DNA from: Methanosarcinales archaeon
GTDB lineage: Archaea > Halobacteriota > Methanosarcinia > Methanosarcinales > Methanogasteraceae
Assembly: GCA_030605805.1 (NCBI GenBank)
Contig: JAUWHQ010000157.1
Location: 1-7,620 of the forward strand
DNA: 7,620 nucleotides
Direction of reading: 5' to 3'
In this document: positions 1 to 5,993 of the stretch, piece by piece
Position numbering within the stretch: position 1 is the stretch's first letter
Layout: each line of letters opens with the position of its first letter
Translations under genes and position numbers: made by a program
Notes under the pieces: model-generated
Databases searched by the model: none
The model's input: only the letters and a program-made list of their open reading frames with translations
What the model was told of the DNA's origin: nothing

Positions 1-1504
1 GATAGAGAAACTTCTCCTTAAGCTCATCCTTCATCAGTTTGAACGCGGATTTCTCATCTGGCGTTGCAACCTTTGTCTTGCACCTCTTTCTCATCTCAAA
101 GAAGCCGTCAGGGAAAAGACCCTCCTTCACGCTGACCACGATCATGTCGCCGGTCGATTTCTCGATGAACCTGTAGTTGTAGTTCTCTATTGTGAGATTC
201 ATGATATTGGTCCCTTCCGGAAGCTCGACCGTGACGTCATCGCTTGAATTCAGGATGTACTCAAACGTCTCGGTGTGCCCGTCGGACGGGTGTGCGCTGA
301 CAATCTCCAGATCACCGCGTGCCGGAACTCCGCCCCACGCCAAAAACGCGGTCTGGCTCGCCTTAAACGCTGCTGCAACGCACGGGCAGATATGTCCATG
401 TGCTGCACCCACATCATCCAGCGAGATGTCCAGAAGTTCTCCTTCGTCATAGATCCGGAGCGTCAGGTCTGTGAACTCTTCTGCAGCGACAATCTCGATC
501 CATCCCGCCACATTCGGGTGCGGCGTAAGCGCACTGCCATCGTAGGCATAAGTCAGGTTCTCAAGCAAACCCGGAATCTTCTTCCCGGTGAAGTACCCTT
601 CGCTTACCATCAGCGGGACGACGATCGGGTCCGTGGCGTTCTCGACGATCGGTCTTAACGTGAATTCAGGGTGAAGCGTCTCGTTGTGGTGGATAAATGC
701 GGCTTCTGTGCCGCTAAGCGCAATTACCGGATCGCTCCAGTACGCAAGCTTCAATCGTGCCTGACCTGCAAGCGATGACGTGCTGTTCACCCATCCGGCG
801 AAGTTATCCTCCTCATCGGTCCCGTGTGCGACGAGAACGAGCGTCTCGTCTTCCGGATTCGCGACCATGTCAGCCGTGCGATCTGCCATAATCCCTGCCA
901 CAAGCCAGTGGTCATCCATCGCACCGGTGAGGACGATCTCTGCATCGGTATCGACCGGCACAAGTTCCTCTTCCTCTCCCGGGTGCCCCATCGCTCGCAT
1001 AACCCCGCCAGCCTCAATCTCAACCGGCACACGAGATATCACGTATCGATCGCCCTTTAAAACGATCGTCCGCTCCATCTCCACACCCTCGACAACGACG
1101 CGCTCAACTGTCATCGTAAGTGTCTCCCGGAGCCCGAGCACGTACTCAATCTCCTCAATGTGGCTGCTGTGCGATGAAATAAAGAGCGGTACCGCGATGA
1201 TTTTCGTGACACCGGCATCATCGAGTCTCTCGACAGCATCACCTATCGTCTCATTCGGTACAAACTCGAGGAATCCGAGTTCGACCGGATATGGTAGATC
1301 TACTTCATCGGTCGCATTCCGCACAGGGCTGCACCAGCTCTCGCTCGGGCTGCCGTGTGCGATGACAAGGATCCCGATTTTCTCATCGGTCTCCTCATTC
1401 TTATCAACTCCGGCAACGAGAGGTGCGATCGATGAGAAGAAGATCGCCACCATCGCAAGCACTGCCAGAGTCCTTCCAGTCTTGTTAAACGCTGTATCTT
1501 TCAT
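1..1504 (-). CDS. Secreted two-repeat CbiX-like chelatase fused to an FmdE-like domain (partial, 3' end beyond window)
   Basis: An open frame of 501 codons reads leftward from ATG at 1504-1502 to the window edge without a stop. Residues 1-32 look like a signal peptide: Lys/Arg near the start, a hydrophobic core at about 12-27, then LVAG; no lipobox Cys. Residues 42-140 resemble a CbiX half-domain: VIAHGS with His50, then VPLFISSHSSH (105-115) offering His112/His115 where family members place the second metal-binding His. Residues 222-315 form a second half, with LVAHGT (His227) and VVPLMVSEGYF (295-305), where Phe305 sits at the expected His. Residues about 365-420 match the FmdE start: HGHICPC (369-375) and AHPSDGH (404-410). 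CbiX enzymes insert cobalt or nickel into sirohydrochlorin; a periplasmic relative (CbiKP) is known in Desulfovibrio. The export, duplication and FmdE fusion make a standard cytoplasmic cobaltochelatase unlikely. Metal or tetrapyrrole binding outside the cell is my inference. The start is well supported by GGAGG at 1511-1515. Confidence 0.82.
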   Translation of the reverse strand, partial: MKDTAFNKTGRTLAVLAMVAIFFSSIAPLVAGVDKNEETDEKIGILVIAHGSPSESWCSPVRNATDEVDLPYPVELGFLEFVPNETIGDAVERLDDAGVTKIIAVPLFISSHSSHIEEIEYVLGLRETLTMTVERVVVEGVEMERTIVLKGDRYVISRVPVEIEAGGVMRAMGHPGEEEELVPVDTDAEIVLTGAMDDHWLVAGIMADRTADMVANPEDETLVLVAHGTDEEDNFAGWVNSTSSLAGQARLKLAYWSDPVIALSGTEAAFIHHNETLHPEFTLRPIVENATDPIVVPLMVSEGYFTGKKIPGLLENLTYAYDGSALTPHPNVAGWIEIVAAEEFTDLTLRIYDEGELLDISLDDVGAAHGHICPCVAAAFKASQTAFLAWGGVPARGDLEIVSAHPSDGHTETFEYILNSSDDVTVELPEGTNIMNLTIENYNYRFIEKSTGDMIVVSVKEGLFPDGFFEMRKRCKTKVATPDEKSAFKLMKDELKEKFLY

Positions 1505-1510
1505 ATTATA

Positions 1511-1515
1511 CCTCC
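1511..1515 (-). promoter_or_regulatory. Shine-Dalgarno of the CbiX-FmdE gene
   Basis: On the minus strand AAAAAGGAGG ends six bases before the ATG at 1504. This is a strong archaeal ribosome binding site and fixes the start codon. Confidence 0.8.
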
Positions 1516-1539
1516 TTTTTGGTGTATCTCTATGGAGAA

Positions 1540-1594
1540 TTAGGTTTATAAATAATATACCCTAACAAAGTTAGGCTTTTTTGAAAATACCTAA
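1540..1594. promoter_or_regulatory. Nested TTAGG/CCTAA palindrome, probable operator
   Basis: Four half-sites are arranged symmetrically: TTAGG 1540-1544, CCTAA 1561-1565, TTAGG 1571-1575, CCTAA 1590-1594. The inner pair is the perfect inverted repeat CCTAAC-AAA-GTTAGG (1561-1575). The outer pair shares nearly the same axis (about 1567-1568). The right-hand TTAGG...CCTAA unit (1571-1594) is itself a 9-of-12 matching palindrome. The array covers the TATA box of the minus-strand gene. The half-site resembles that of DtxR/IdeR-family metal regulators (TTAGGTTAG...CTAACCTAA), but the spacing differs, so regulator identity is speculation. Confidence 0.5.
1545..1559 (-). promoter_or_regulatory. TATA-box region of the CbiX-FmdE gene
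   Basis: The minus strand reads TATATTATTTATAAA here. A start site about 26 bases downstream (near 1522-1530) would give a leader of roughly 18-26 bases containing the Shine-Dalgarno. The box lies between two TTAGG/CCTAA half-sites, so a bound regulator would compete with TBP. Assigned from composition and spacing only. Confidence 0.55.
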
Positions 1595-1750
1595 TAATCC
1601 GGATCAATATGGGAAATACCGCCACATCCAGACTGCGGGTCGGTTGCGTGACCTGCGGAAGCTGTATCGGCGGGATATCGGCTGGCTCCATGAGAGTCCG
1701 ATATGTATGGGGTGAAATATCTCAAAAAACATTCCGATCCCCTGTGTCGC

Positions 1751-1765
1751 TGTAATATTTATATC
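1751..1765 (+). promoter_or_regulatory. TATA-like promoter of the PAN gene
   Basis: The sequence TAATATTTATATC lies about 20-25 bases before the ATGs at 1782 and 1788. No Shine-Dalgarno is present (the bases before the ATG are CCCCCACTTT). Together this suggests a leaderless or nearly leaderless transcript. Confidence 0.55.
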
Positions 1766-1781
1766 CAGAAACCCCCACTTT

Positions 1782-3017
1782 ATGAACATGACCGAGACAA
1801 CAGATGTGAAAGTGCCGATGGAAGCATCACCAAAGACAGCCGACCAGATCGATTATAGCCCCACCGATCTGATGGGCATGATAACATCACTGAACAACCA
1901 GATCACGACGCTTCGGATGCAGAACAGCGAGTTTCAGGCGCGGCTGCTCGAAGCGATGACTGCCAATAAAAGTCTTCAGCAACAGTTGCTGGCTCTCAAG
2001 AAACACATCGAGGACTCTACAAAACCGCCGCTCTTCCTTGCAAGCGTTCTCGAGGTGAGTGAGGGGGAGGCGTTGATCAGGCAGCACGGGAACAATCAGG
2101 AATGGCTGATCGAACGCGGCGAGCATGAGCTGGATGTCGGGATGCGTGTTGCAGTGAACAACGACCTGAAGATCATACGCACGCTTCCGACGTCGCTTGA
2201 CGAGCGTGCGCTGGTCATGGAGATGAGTGAGGACCCGGGCATCGAATACGAGATGGTCGGCGGGCTTGCAGAGCAGATTCAGGATGTGAGGGAGACTGTG
2301 GAACTGCCCCTGACATCGCCCGAACTCTTCAGTTCGGTTGGCGTCGAGCCCCCGCGTGGCGTACTCCTCTATGGCGAGCCCGGCACCGGAAAGACGCTGC
2401 TTGCAAAGGCGGTGGCGCACCATGCCAGCGCCACGTTTATCAAGATGTCTGGTTCGGAGCTGGTGCACAAGTTCATAGGCGAGGGCGCAAGCCTCGTGCG
2501 GGATGTCTTCCAGCTCGCACGGGAAAAAGCCCCGACCATCCTCTTCATCGATGAGATCGACGCTGTCGGCGCAAGGCGCACGCACGATGGCACGGTCGGG
2601 TCAGGCGAGGTGAACCGCACCATGACCCAGATCCTGACTGAACTGGACGGCTTCGGGGACCGGGGCAACGTGCGGGTGATGGCAGCGACCAACCGCATCG
2701 ATCTCCTGGATCCTGCGCTGCTCAGACCGGGCAGGTTTGACCGGTTAATCGAGATCCCGCCGCCGGACGAGGACGGAAGGATGCAGATTCTTTTGATCCA
2801 CACGAAAGCGATGTCGCTTGCAGATGATGTCGATCTCCCTGCTCTTGCCGCGGAGACCGAGGGTGCGACCGGCGCGGACCTCAAGATCCTTGCAACCGAA
2901 GCCGGCATGAATGCGATACGAGAGCGGCGGCATATTGTCTCGATGGACGATTTCGGACATGCGCTGGACAAGATGATGGTCGAGGACGAGCTCGAGCCGC
3001 ACGGGATGTTTGTGTGA
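1782..3017 (+). CDS. pan: Proteasome-activating nucleotidase (PAN), AAA+ ATPase
   Basis: PAN forms a hexameric ring that unfolds proteins and feeds them into the archaeal 20S proteasome in the cytoplasm. The 411 residues show the usual order and length. A coiled coil lies at about 30-77, with Pro82-Pro83 at the coil/OB junction where PAN has its key proline. An OB-type domain spans about 84-140, then the AAA+ module. Visible motifs are Walker A GEPGTGKT (198-205), pore loop FIG (231-233), Walker B ILFIDEID (253-260), sensor-1 AATN (301-304), arginine-finger segment RPGRFDR (315-321) and sensor-2 GATGADL (361-367). Oddities: Glu199 replaces the usual Pro in Walker A, and the C-terminus ends Met-Phe-Val instead of the classical hydrophobic-Tyr-X docking tail. 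ATG at 1788 (third codon) is an alternative start if the mRNA is leaderless. No proteasome subunit gene is adjacent, and the flanking genes are transcribed from the other strand. Confidence 0.95.
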   Translation: MNMTETTDVKVPMEASPKTADQIDYSPTDLMGMITSLNNQITTLRMQNSEFQARLLEAMTANKSLQQQLLALKKHIEDSTKPPLFLASVLEVSEGEALIRQHGNNQEWLIERGEHELDVGMRVAVNNDLKIIRTLPTSLDERALVMEMSEDPGIEYEMVGGLAEQIQDVRETVELPLTSPELFSSVGVEPPRGVLLYGEPGTGKTLLAKAVAHHASATFIKMSGSELVHKFIGEGASLVRDVFQLAREKAPTILFIDEIDAVGARRTHDGTVGSGEVNRTMTQILTELDGFGDRGNVRVMAATNRIDLLDPALLRPGRFDRLIEIPPPDEDGRMQILLIHTKAMSLADDVDLPALAAETEGATGADLKILATEAGMNAIRERRHIVSMDDFGHALDKMMVEDELEPHGMFV

Positions 3018-3018
3018 T

Positions 3019-3045
3019 GAAACCTGGGGCTATGCTCCGGGTTTC
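3019..3045 (+). terminator. Strong hairpin right after the PAN stop codon
   Basis: A 12-bp stem (GAAACCTGGGGC with GCTCCGGGTTTC, including two G-U pairs) closes a TAT loop and starts two bases after the TGA. There is no following T-run, so it is not a canonical archaeal or bacterial terminator. It may protect the 3' end of the mRNA or help termination in this 133-base convergent gap. Confidence 0.4.
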
Positions 3046-3150
3046 GTGATCCATAGCCACGCTGTGTGATTCGTATCCGCCTATGCCTGACAAGAAGTCT
3101 TATGCGCAGTCTATGAGTGGAGCCAGGTGGATGTGATTTAGCATATCTCT

Positions 3151-3738
3151 TCAATTGAAGTACGACTGTATTAACAGGACGAGATAACCGTTGAACCCTG
3201 AAAAGAGGGGAATTAAGAGGTTATCGTCCATCTTGTTAGCCAGCGTCTCGACAACGGTTGCTGTACCTGCCATGACAAAAACCGCAAGCCAGTTGGATAG
3301 AAAGATCGCTCCGATGACAACGTCCACTATGAACTCGGCAGCGCAGCCCTCGACCGCCCTGTCCGTCAATCCGGGAATCCATGTTCTCCCAAAGGCTTTT
3401 CCGAAAATCGCAGCCGATGCATCCCCGAAAGTCGTCATAAGGATTGCAGCCGATGCGATTTCTTCTGAGAAGACTGAAATTGCGATGATGCACCCCATCG
3501 TAAAGAATACGTGACCGCCGAGTCTGCCAGCCTCCTTTTCCCTGAAAAGATCGTGAACAATGGGCAGTTTCTTACCCCACTCGATTCTAAAGTACTCGAT
3601 CTCGAGTATCGCGATCAGGTACACCGTTAGCAGCAAAAGTATCGTTTGCTGCCCGAATGCGTGATAAATTAGCACTATTAAGACCGAGGTTAGATGTACC
3701 GCCTTTCTCTTGAGTTCGTGGATCAGATCACCGCTCAT
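3151..3738 (-). CDS. SEC59/dolichol kinase-like integral membrane protein (polyprenol or diacylglycerol kinase family)
   Basis: A 195-residue, very hydrophobic protein with about seven predicted membrane segments (roughly 14-30, 32-49, 73-90, 93-112, 135-150, 151-166, 174-192). The N-terminal ELKRKAVHL resembles the conserved R-K-x-x-H start of the family. GDASAAIFGKAFGR (105-118) matches the conserved GDA...G...G loop, and the end has the characteristic VETLA...DDNLLIPL (162-178). Members transfer phosphate from CTP to dolichol, phytol or diacylglycerol; in archaea a role in polyprenol or isoprenoid lipid phosphorylation is plausible. The usual Lys-Ser before the V/I-E-G motif appears as Arg127-Ala128, a possible loss or change of activity. 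I chose ATG at 3738 (partial Shine-Dalgarno GTGAG six bases upstream); a TTG at 3771 would add 11 residues. It is convergent with the PAN gene. Confidence 0.75.
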   Translation of the reverse strand: MSGDLIHELKRKAVHLTSVLIVLIYHAFGQQTILLLLTVYLIAILEIEYFRIEWGKKLPIVHDLFREKEAGRLGGHVFFTMGCIIAISVFSEEIASAAILMTTFGDASAAIFGKAFGRTWIPGLTDRAVEGCAAEFIVDVVIGAIFLSNWLAVFVMAGTATVVETLANKMDDNLLIPLFSGFNGYLVLLIQSYFN

Positions 3739-3795
3739 CAGAGTCTCACTTCCGTTGCAAACCTTGTGCAAATCCGGTTACAGCATCCGAATGTG

Positions 3796-3836
3796 CTTAT
3801 TTACTTATGAGCCCCAACCACTTAATGATGGCTCAT
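3796..3836 (-). promoter_or_regulatory. Putative promoter and inverted repeat upstream of the SEC59-like gene
   Basis: On the minus strand AAGTAAATAAG (about 3796-3806) is AT-rich and suitably placed for a TATA box. Next to it is the inverted repeat ATGAGCC (3807-3813) / GGCTCAT (3830-3836), where a regulator could bind. Weak evidence. Confidence 0.3.
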
Positions 3837-3872
3837 CTGTTCAGGAAAGCATCCTTGTCTCTGCCATTTCGG

Positions 3873-3902
3873 TTTTTAATATTTGGAAAAACATAATATG
3901 TT
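3873..3902. promoter_or_regulatory. AT-rich box next to the perfect palindrome AACATAATATGTT
   Basis: TTTTTAATATT (3874-3884) is followed by a perfect 13-base palindrome at 3890-3902. No open frame of substance follows before the tRNA genes. It could be an operator or part of an RNA gene promoter; its target is unknown. Confidence 0.25.
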
Positions 3903-3943
3903 GATCAGGCACGTGGTGGTGCAACCGCCCCTCCCAACCACAA

Positions 3944-4012
3944 TCTTAATAACCTGAAACCCGCATCAACACATCAGTATAGATCAGTATGCGTCACCCA
4001 CGCATCCCTAAC
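3944..4012 (+). promoter_or_regulatory. Probable promoter and leader of the tRNA pair
   Basis: TTAATAA near 3946-3952 is the best TATA candidate. The leader then carries the direct repeat ATCAGTAT (3973-3980 and 3983-3990) and a perfect hairpin ATGCGT-CACCC-ACGCAT (3989-4005), which ends seven bases before the mature 5' end of tRNA-Ala. Confidence 0.35.
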
Positions 4013-4084
4013 GGGCCGATAGATCAGGGGTAGATTGCTTCCTTGGCATGGAAGAGGCCTCGGGTTCGATTCCCGATCGGTCCA
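4013..4084 (+). tRNA. tRNA-Ala, anticodon GGC
   Basis: A full 72-base cloverleaf can be drawn. The acceptor pairs GGGCCGA with TCGGTCC and contains the G3-U70 wobble that identifies alanine tRNAs. The D arm is 4022-4036, the anticodon stem CTTCC/GGAAG has loop TTGGCAT (anticodon 4045-4047), and the T arm is TCGGG-TTCGATT-CCCGA. The discriminator is A4084. CCA is not encoded. It decodes GCC and GCU. Confidence 0.95.
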
Positions 4085-4109
4085 TCTCTGACACCTGACA
4101 TCGATCCGC

Positions 4110-4194
4110 GCGGGGGTTGCCCAGCCAGGTCAAAGGCGATGGGTTTAGGGCCCATTCTCGCAGGAGTTCGTGGGTTCGAATCCCACCCCCCGCA
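4110..4194 (+). tRNA. tRNA-Leu, anticodon UAG
   Basis: An 85-base class II tRNA. The acceptor pairs GCGGGGG with CCCCCGC and the anticodon stem ATGGG/CCCAT has loop TTTAGGG (anticodon TAG at 4146-4148). A long variable arm spans 4156-4169, the T arm is GTGGG-TTCGAAT-CCCAC, and the discriminator is A4194. CCA is not encoded. It follows tRNA-Ala by 25 bases and is probably processed from the same transcript. Confidence 0.95.
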
Positions 4195-4204
4195 TCGAAA
4201 GAGT

Positions 4205-4214
4205 CGTTATACAT
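4205..4214 (+). promoter_or_regulatory. TATA-like box of the lipoprotein gene
   Basis: CGTTATACAT is centred about 26 bases before the ATG at 4236, and no clear Shine-Dalgarno follows. This fits a leaderless mRNA starting at or near the ATG, only some 40 bases after the tRNA-Leu end. Confidence 0.4.
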
Positions 4215-4235
4215 GACAGATGAGAGTCAAGCACC

Positions 4236-4793
4236 ATGAATCAGGTAAAGGCTGCATGTTTAATCATCGCTGTCGCGGTGCTGGCGGTTGCGTATGCCGG
4301 ATGCATCACCAACTCACCTGATCTGTCAAGCCCATCACATCCACCCGATTTGCCGCCAGCGCAACTGCAACAGAACGCGTCAGAGATCGCTCCGGCAGAG
4401 ATTCTTGGTATGGAGCGGATGGTGGTCTCCACCGGACCTGATGCGATGCAGCGGTCAAAACAGCGGCATATAGGCGATATCGAGAACATCGAAGATGTCG
4501 CGATCATCCATTATAGTGGGGATGGCAGGATGCTAACGCTCTGGACGACTTCATACCGTAGCGAGGCACTTGCGAGCAGCGAGACTGATAAGATGGTTAC
4601 CGGTATGCGCAGATTCGGCGGTGATTGGGCGTCCACACTCGAAGAGATCAATGTTGCCGGGAAGACGGTGTACCGGATTGAGCCTGATGGCGTGCCACAG
4701 TACTTCTGGTCTGACGGACGGTGGATGTTCTATTTCATAGCGCATAATGTCACGTCTGACGAGATTCCACTGATTATCGGAGCGATTCCGTGA
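4236..4793 (+). CDS. Predicted lipoprotein of unknown function
   Basis: A 185-residue protein I cannot assign to a family. The N-terminus is a signal peptide (Lys5, hydrophobic residues 6-20) ending in AYAGC, so Cys23 is a likely lipid attachment site at the outer face of the membrane. A Pro/Ser-rich linker (about 25-50) leads to a compact domain of about 130 residues. That domain has two repetitive-looking beta segments (VAIIHYSGDGRMLTLW and PQYFWSDGRWMFYFIAHN) typical of small extracellular beta-rich folds, and no cysteines after Cys23. Its promoter lies in the gap after tRNA-Leu. The last 20 bases overlap the end of the SelB-like gene on the other strand, so the two transcripts are antisense at their 3' ends. 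Confidence 0.8.
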   Translation: MNQVKAACLIIAVAVLAVAYAGCITNSPDLSSPSHPPDLPPAQLQQNASEIAPAEILGMERMVVSTGPDAMQRSKQRHIGDIENIEDVAIIHYSGDGRMLTLWTTSYRSEALASSETDKMVTGMRRFGGDWASTLEEINVAGKTVYRIEPDGVPQYFWSDGRWMFYFIAHNVTSDEIPLIIGAIP

Positions 4794-5835
4794 TGGCGGA
4801 TCCGCAGAAACCATATCCGACAAACCTCTGTTTCTCATCCAGATTGGCAAGAATGAACCGGTCTGACTCGCTGTATGCGACATTCTTTGAACCTGTTAGC
4901 GTTACAACGCAACTGCTGCCTGCCGCCGCATGATCCACATATTCTCCGTCTACCATGATTCCTTCGACGCGCAACGGCGCTGTCTGAAGCCCCACAAAGA
5001 GATGGAGCATATCTCCGACTGAGATACGTTTTGCAAACTTTGAGAGCGTGCAGTTTAGCGTGAAATCCGTGGTTACAGCATCAATATTCGAGATTACAAA
5101 TCCACGTTCCACATCCTTTGGCTGGACGTTTTTTAGAGCCAGCCCGACCCTGGCGCCAGCAGGTGCGCTCTTCGCATCGACATCGTGCATCTGGATCGAG
5201 CGTATCTCGATCTGCCTGCCCACCGGCAGCACGCTCATCCTGTCCTTTGCATGAATCGTGCCCTGCATGACCACGCCCAGAATCACACAGCCGATGCCGG
5301 TCACGTTGAAGACGTGGTCGATCACAACACGCGGCGGAAGCTCGTTTAATTCTGCATTCTCCAGGTCTACCTGCGCCCCCATCGAAAATATCCTCTCTTT
5401 CAGCTCTTCCATGCCGTCGAATGTGCTGGTAGATACCGGGACGTATTCCCAGTCCTCAAGAACGGTGCCGGCTGCGATCTTACGGAGACTCCCCTCCATC
5501 TCCTCAAGCGCATGGTGGTGCGAGGTATCTGACATGGTCAGCACCACCATCCCGTGTCTGTAGCCCAGCATATCCAGCGCAACGATGCACTCTCCGGTGT
5601 GGATGTCAGGTCCCGACGGGGGAATGCAGAGAAGCGCGATATCAGAGAGGTTGAGGGCTGTTACCAGCGGTTTTATCGACTTTGGATACCCGGTAGCATC
5701 GATTGATACGAGTGTTCTGCCGCTTTTGGAAAAATCGTAGATGGCAATGTCTGTTACGTTCCCTTTCTTGCCCAGTTTCGATGCAAGGGTTGTTCTGCCA
5801 CTCTGCTGACCTCCGATGATCGCTATTTTTGTCAT
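4774..5835 (-). CDS. Archaeal SelB-like elongation factor homologue (aSelBL type) with degenerate GTPase domain
   Basis: The 353 residues follow the EF-Tu/SelB domain order: a shortened G domain (1-155), a beta-barrel domain 2 (about 168-246, with VFNVTGIGCVILGVVMQGTI typical of EF-Tu domain 2) and domain 3 (about 250-345). The SelB C-terminal mRNA-binding extension is absent. GTPase motifs are eroded. The P-loop reads GGQQSGRTT with Arg14 for the essential Lys. Only about 32 residues separate it from G3, so switch I is cut down. G3 is DATGY with Tyr for the catalytic His of EF-Tu, and NKxD reads TMSD. This matches the published aSelBL family, found in archaea beyond selenocysteine and pyrrolysine users and thought to bind ribosome and aminoacyl-tRNA. 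True function is unknown. I chose ATG 5835 because GGAG lies seven bases upstream; ATG 5883 would add 16 residues without a ribosome site. Confidence 0.82.
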   Translation of the reverse strand: MTKIAIIGGQQSGRTTLASKLGKKGNVTDIAIYDFSKSGRTLVSIDATGYPKSIKPLVTALNLSDIALLCIPPSGPDIHTGECIVALDMLGYRHGMVVLTMSDTSHHHALEEMEGSLRKIAAGTVLEDWEYVPVSTSTFDGMEELKERIFSMGAQVDLENAELNELPPRVVIDHVFNVTGIGCVILGVVMQGTIHAKDRMSVLPVGRQIEIRSIQMHDVDAKSAPAGARVGLALKNVQPKDVERGFVISNIDAVTTDFTLNCTLSKFAKRISVGDMLHLFVGLQTAPLRVEGIMVDGEYVDHAAAGSSCVVTLTGSKNVAYSESDRFILANLDEKQRFVGYGFCGSAITESLR

Positions 5836-5838
5836 ATC

Positions 5839-5846
5839 TGCTCCAG
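5839..5846 (-). promoter_or_regulatory. Shine-Dalgarno deciding the SelB-like start
   Basis: The minus strand reads CTGGAGCAGATATG, giving GGAG seven bases before the ATG at 5835. The alternative ATG at 5883 is preceded by TTCTTAT with no such site. Confidence 0.55.
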
Positions 5847-5983
5847 CGGGTTTAATGATGGTGTCATTTCCGGATGATGCCATATAAGAATCGGGTGATG
5901 CTTAAACTTTTCATTTATCGCTCGCACACCCCAAAAAAATCGAGAGATATCCGGTTTAATCCGACAATTGCCGGTACAGACAA

Positions 5984-5993
5984 TTTTAAATAG
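5984..5993 (+). promoter_or_regulatory. TATA box of the DUF116 operon
   Basis: TTTTAAATAG is centred about 26 bases before the ATG at 6015 and no Shine-Dalgarno lies between, which predicts a leaderless first gene. Confidence 0.55.

Noticed and set aside
780..1565. 261-codon plus-strand frame
   Set aside because: Ser/Thr/Arg-rich low-complexity translation without family motifs; it is the antisense shadow of the CbiX-FmdE gene, whose frame has clear motifs and a Shine-Dalgarno.
1561..1580. CCTAAC-AAA-GTTAGG followed by six T's, looking like a bacterial intrinsic terminator on the plus strand
   Set aside because: No plus-strand gene ends before it, and the same half-sites recur symmetrically around the minus-strand TATA box, so an operator explains it better.
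1604..1789. 61-codon minus-strand frame between the chelatase and PAN genes
   Set aside because: No ribosome site, no recognisable motif, and it covers the PAN promoter.
2369..3154. 261-codon minus-strand frame across the AAA domain of PAN
   Set aside because: Antisense shadow of a confidently identified gene; the translation shows no domain and is Arg/Ser-rich.
4008..4214. 68-codon open frame on the minus strand across both tRNA genes (contains GGIRTHE and RSGIEPE)
   Set aside because: It is the antisense of the two tRNAs. Such GGIRTHE/RSGIEP peptides are a known false annotation arising from tRNA T-arms.
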